NCBI RefSeq assembly: GCF_028682455.1 | Contig: NZ_JANHLD010000001.1 | Coordinates: forward strand, 1,652,001 to 1,716,000 | DNA: 64,000 bases | Reading direction: 5' to 3' | From: Pseudomonas putida | GTDB lineage: Bacteria; Pseudomonadota; Gammaproteobacteria; Pseudomonadales; Pseudomonadaceae | Shown: positions 61,910 through 64,000 of the stretch, in pieces | Layout: each line of letters starts with the position of its first letter | Numbering within the stretch: the first letter of the stretch is position 1 | Program-made: the position numbers and the translations under genes | The notes under the pieces: generated by a model | Databases searched by the model: none | Told to the model about the DNA's origin: nothing | The model's input: only the letters and a program-made list of their open reading frames with translations

Positions 61910-63076
61910 TTAGAGCCCACGGGCCACGGCTTTGTCGATCAGCCAGTCCAGCGACGGGCCACGGTTGCTGTCGACCGCTACCGGACGGCCAGCCAGTTCG
62001 CTGGGCAGGGCGTCGTCAGGCTTGATCTGCACGCGGATGTCCGACGACAGATCTTCACTGTTCAGGCTGGTGCTGCTGACGATCAGGCCGCTGCGACGCT
62101 CGTCGTCGCCGGCCACGGTGAAGTGCACGCGGGCGCCGGGCTTGACGTCGTCGAACTGGCGATAGCTGAAGCGCGCTTCGACCGTCGCGGTGGTGGTGCG
62201 CGGGATCAGCTGGAAGATCACCTGGCCCTTGCTCGCGTACTGGCCGTCGTCCACCAGTTGGCGGGCGACCACGCAGTCGCAGGGGCTGGTCAGGGTGCCG
62301 CTCAGCTGTTTGCCGAACAGCTCCTCGACCTTGGCAGGCTCAAGCTGCTGGTCGTCCAGGTGGCCCTTGAGCATGTCCAGCATGCTGGTGCTGAACGAGG
62401 CCAGGGGCGCACCCTTGACCGCCATGCCGCCGCTTTCGACCAGGCTCTGCACGGTGCCATCGCGGGGCATGGTGACGTTGGTGGTCGGCACGCTGACCAC
62501 ACCGGCCTGGGCGTGGCTGACGAAGTACAGGCCATACACGGACTTGGCGATAAAGCCGAAGGCGGCCACGCCCACCACGAACACGCCGAGGCTGAAGGTC
62601 ACGGCACGCAGGCGGCCGAAGGCGCTCATACCGCCGTTGGCGTCTTTCTGCTTGCGCGCCTTGGTGAAGTTGTCGCGCTGCAGGGTGCTGAGTACGTCGC
62701 CCATGGTGATCAGCTCGCCGGACAGGTGCGAGGTGATCAGGTGGCGCAGGGTGGCGATATCGCGCGGTTCAAGGTTCTGGAATTGCACGCCGGTGCGGCC
62801 GCTGGAGGGGTCGAAGGAGCGCACCTGGAACTCGATGTCCATGGCCAGGCCAAGCTTGTCGACCGTGAACTGCAGGCGACCGCGCATGACATCACCGACT
62901 TTCAGCGGGTGCTTGGCGTGGAAGCTCAGGCCCCCGGCAGACAGGTCGTCGACCTTCACTTCCAGGGTTTCCCGGTTGGCTCCCAGGTAGCGCAATTTGG
63001 CCGGGATGCGCACCCGGGCATGCTGGCGCTGGGCTTCGGACTCATGCACGACATTGACGTTCACGGCGGTATTCAT
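61910..63076 (-). CDS. alg44: Alg44, PilZ c-di-GMP receptor of alginate polymerase
   Basis: Inner-membrane co-polymerase activated by cyclic di-GMP. The 388-aa protein has an N-terminal PilZ domain with the ligand residues Arg17 and Arg21 (RQHAR) and Asp44, Ser46 and Gly49 (DLSAGG), at the same numbering as P. aeruginosa Alg44. One membrane segment lies at about 160-185 (FSLGVFVVGVAAFGFIAKSV). The periplasmic HlyD-like part includes TMPRDGTVQSLVESGGMAVKG. ATG 63076 has AGGA upstream and gives the family N-terminus. It lies between alg8 (37 bases) and algK (13 bases). Confidence 0.97.
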   Translation of the reverse strand: MNTAVNVNVVHESEAQRQHARVRIPAKLRYLGANRETLEVKVDDLSAGGLSFHAKHPLKVGDVMRGRLQFTVDKLGLAMDIEFQVRSFDPSSGRTGVQFQNLEPRDIATLRHLITSHLSGELITMGDVLSTLQRDNFTKARKQKDANGGMSAFGRLRAVTFSLGVFVVGVAAFGFIAKSVYGLYFVSHAQAGVVSVPTTNVTMPRDGTVQSLVESGGMAVKGAPLASFSTSMLDMLKGHLDDQQLEPAKVEELFGKQLSGTLTSPCDCVVARQLVDDGQYASKGQVIFQLIPRTTTATVEARFSYRQFDDVKPGARVHFTVAGDDERRSGLIVSSTSLNSEDLSSDIRVQIKPDDALPSELAGRPVAVDSNRGPSLDWLIDKAVARGL

Positions 63077-63113
63077 GGCGATTTGTTCCTGTTTAATCCA
63101 ATCGGGTTCCGGC

Positions 63114-64000
63114 TCACACGACCATGAACAGCACAGCAATGAAGATGCTGGCCGCCGAGAAGGTCATGGTCCGGGAAGACCAGGTGTTGAACCATTGTTG
63201 AAAGCTGGCGAGGTCGCGTTTGAGGGCAGTGGGCTGGCGGGTCCAGGACTGCTTGTCGAGGCGGAAGAACACGTAGATCTTCATGATCGCGCCGACGATC
63301 TGGTTGTAATAAAGAATCAGCGGGTAGGCCGGGCCGATGTTGTGGCCCGAGCACAGCAGCATGATCGTCAGGATCAGGCGGGTGATACCGATCCACAGCA
63401 GGTACACCAACAGGAACGCCGGGCCGAACTTGAGGCTGGCGATGACCGCGACGGTCAGGCCCAGCAGGCTGGTCCACATCGATACGCGCTGGTCGAACAG
63501 CACCACGCTGGTGAACAGGCCAAGGCGGCGAATCCCCAGGCCCAGGGCCCGTGAGTTCTGGCGCAGGTTGTTGCCGTACCAGCGGTACATCAGCTTGCGG
63601 CTGGCCTTGATGAAGCTCTTTTCGGGCGGGTGCTCGACGGTATTGATGGCCGCGTCGGGCACGTAGAAGGTGTCGTAGCCAAGGCGCATCAGGCTGAACC
63701 AGCTGGACTTGTCGTCACCGGTCAGGAACTTGAAGCGGCCCAGGCGCCAGTGCTGCAGCGAGTCGTTCTCTACGTCGGCGATGAACTCGGGGTTGGTCAC
63801 CACCGCAGCGCGGAACACCGACATGCGACCGGTCATGGTCAGCACACGCTTGGACAGGGCCATGGAACACATGTTGATGTGGCGCTGGGCGAAGCGCAGC
63901 TTGTGCCACTCGCTCATGATGTAGCCGCCGCGCACTTCGCAGAATTCGTTGGTGGTCAGGCCGCCGACATTGCCGAACAACTTGAACCAGGGCACGGTCT
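63114..64000 (-). CDS. alg8: Alg8, alginate polymerase glycosyltransferase, 5' part outside window
   Basis: GT2-family inner-membrane enzyme that polymerises mannuronate from GDP-mannuronate. About 295 C-terminal residues are visible of about 490. The catalytic part contains [20 protein letters not shown] (the TGDD acceptor-side motif) and [18 protein letters not shown], which includes the R-W motif used in product binding. At least four membrane segments follow, ending [10 protein letters not shown]. The gene runs off the right edge. algD should lie beyond it by the canonical order. Confidence 0.95.
   Translation of the reverse strand, partial: TVPWFKLFGNVGGLTTNEFCEVRGGYIMSEWHKLRFAQRHINMCSMALSKRVLTMTGRMSVFRAAVVTNPEFIADVENDSLQHWRLGRFKFLTGDDKSSWFSLMRLGYDTFYVPDAAINTVEHPPEKSFIKASRKLMYRWYGNNLRQNSRALGLGIRRLGLFTSVVLFDQRVSMWTSLLGLTVAVIASLKFGPAFLLVYLLWIGITRLILTIMLLCSGHNIGPAYPLILYYNQIVGAIMKIYVFFRLDKQSWTRQPTALKRDLASFQQWFNTWSSRTMTFSAASIFIAVLFMVV

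Noticed and set aside
1..64000. Prophage, integron, insertion sequence or defence island
   Set aside because: No integrase, transposase, recombinase, restriction, toxin-antitoxin or phage gene was recognised, and no tRNA-flanked repeats were seen; gene content is typical Pseudomonas chromosome.

Overview
The window is about 64 kb of high-GC chromosomal DNA from a fluorescent Pseudomonas, most likely the P. putida group. The evidence is the fruR/fruBKA cluster with a TTAAACGTTTCA Cra operator, an OprD-family porin, an Aer-type receptor, the norR/hmp pair, DUF3509 and DUF3649/DUF3325 genes, many REP repeats built on the core GGAGCGGGCTTGCCCCGCGA, and a near-complete Pseudomonas alginate operon. 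No rRNA, tRNA, insertion sequence, prophage or CRISPR array was seen.

Layout. 1-6.6 kb: fructose PTS, with fruR (3' end beyond the window edge) divergent from fruB-fruK-fruA. 6.6-11 kb: DUF3820 protein, PA2169-type four-helix protein, a CACHE-GGDEF diguanylate cyclase, an OprD-family porin and a small secreted protein with a perfect palindrome upstream. 11.1-17.4 kb: one minus-strand operon encoding a periplasmic adaptor, an RND pump, a CusR-like regulator and a CusS-like kinase, with no outer-membrane factor. 17.8-20.4 kb: Aer-type energy taxis receptor (with an Anr-like box) and CheV. 20.4-24.8 kb: NorR divergent from flavohaemoglobin Hmp, then PsiE, DUF3509 and an HPF-family ribosome factor. 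25-33.3 kb: iron uptake, fecI-fecR-fecA divergent from a CirA-like receptor followed by a DUF3649 / PepSY / DUF3325 membrane operon, with Fur-box-like sites. 33.3-37.3 kb: AraC regulator, DMT transporter, GhrB-type dehydrogenase, LysR regulator. 37.5-42.2 kb: an AaeXAB-like efflux operon carrying its own outer-membrane factor. 42.3-49.4 kb: universal stress protein, LysR regulator, an EmrAB-like tripartite pump with outer-membrane factor, an SDR and a small membrane protein. 49.9-64 kb: alginate operon on the minus strand in the canonical order alg8 (5' part outside), alg44, K, E, G, X, L, I, J, F, A; algD would lie beyond the right edge.

The alginate genes form a complete polymerisation, modification and export machine downstream of alg8. 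Alg44 keeps all PilZ c-di-GMP ligands. AlgI, AlgJ and AlgX keep the acetyltransferase residues, and AlgG and AlgL keep their motifs. The most unusual observation is that two near-identical 63-bp inverted REP pairs sit in frame inside the signal-peptide codons of algK and algL. Each adds the same 21-residue segment in front of the hydrophobic core. Other REPs overlap or supply stop codons of fruA, the sensor kinase and the AaeA-like adaptor, and encode the tail of the DMT transporter. I found no clear candidate for an entirely new multi-gene system; the rest is recognisable core or accessory Pseudomonas biology.
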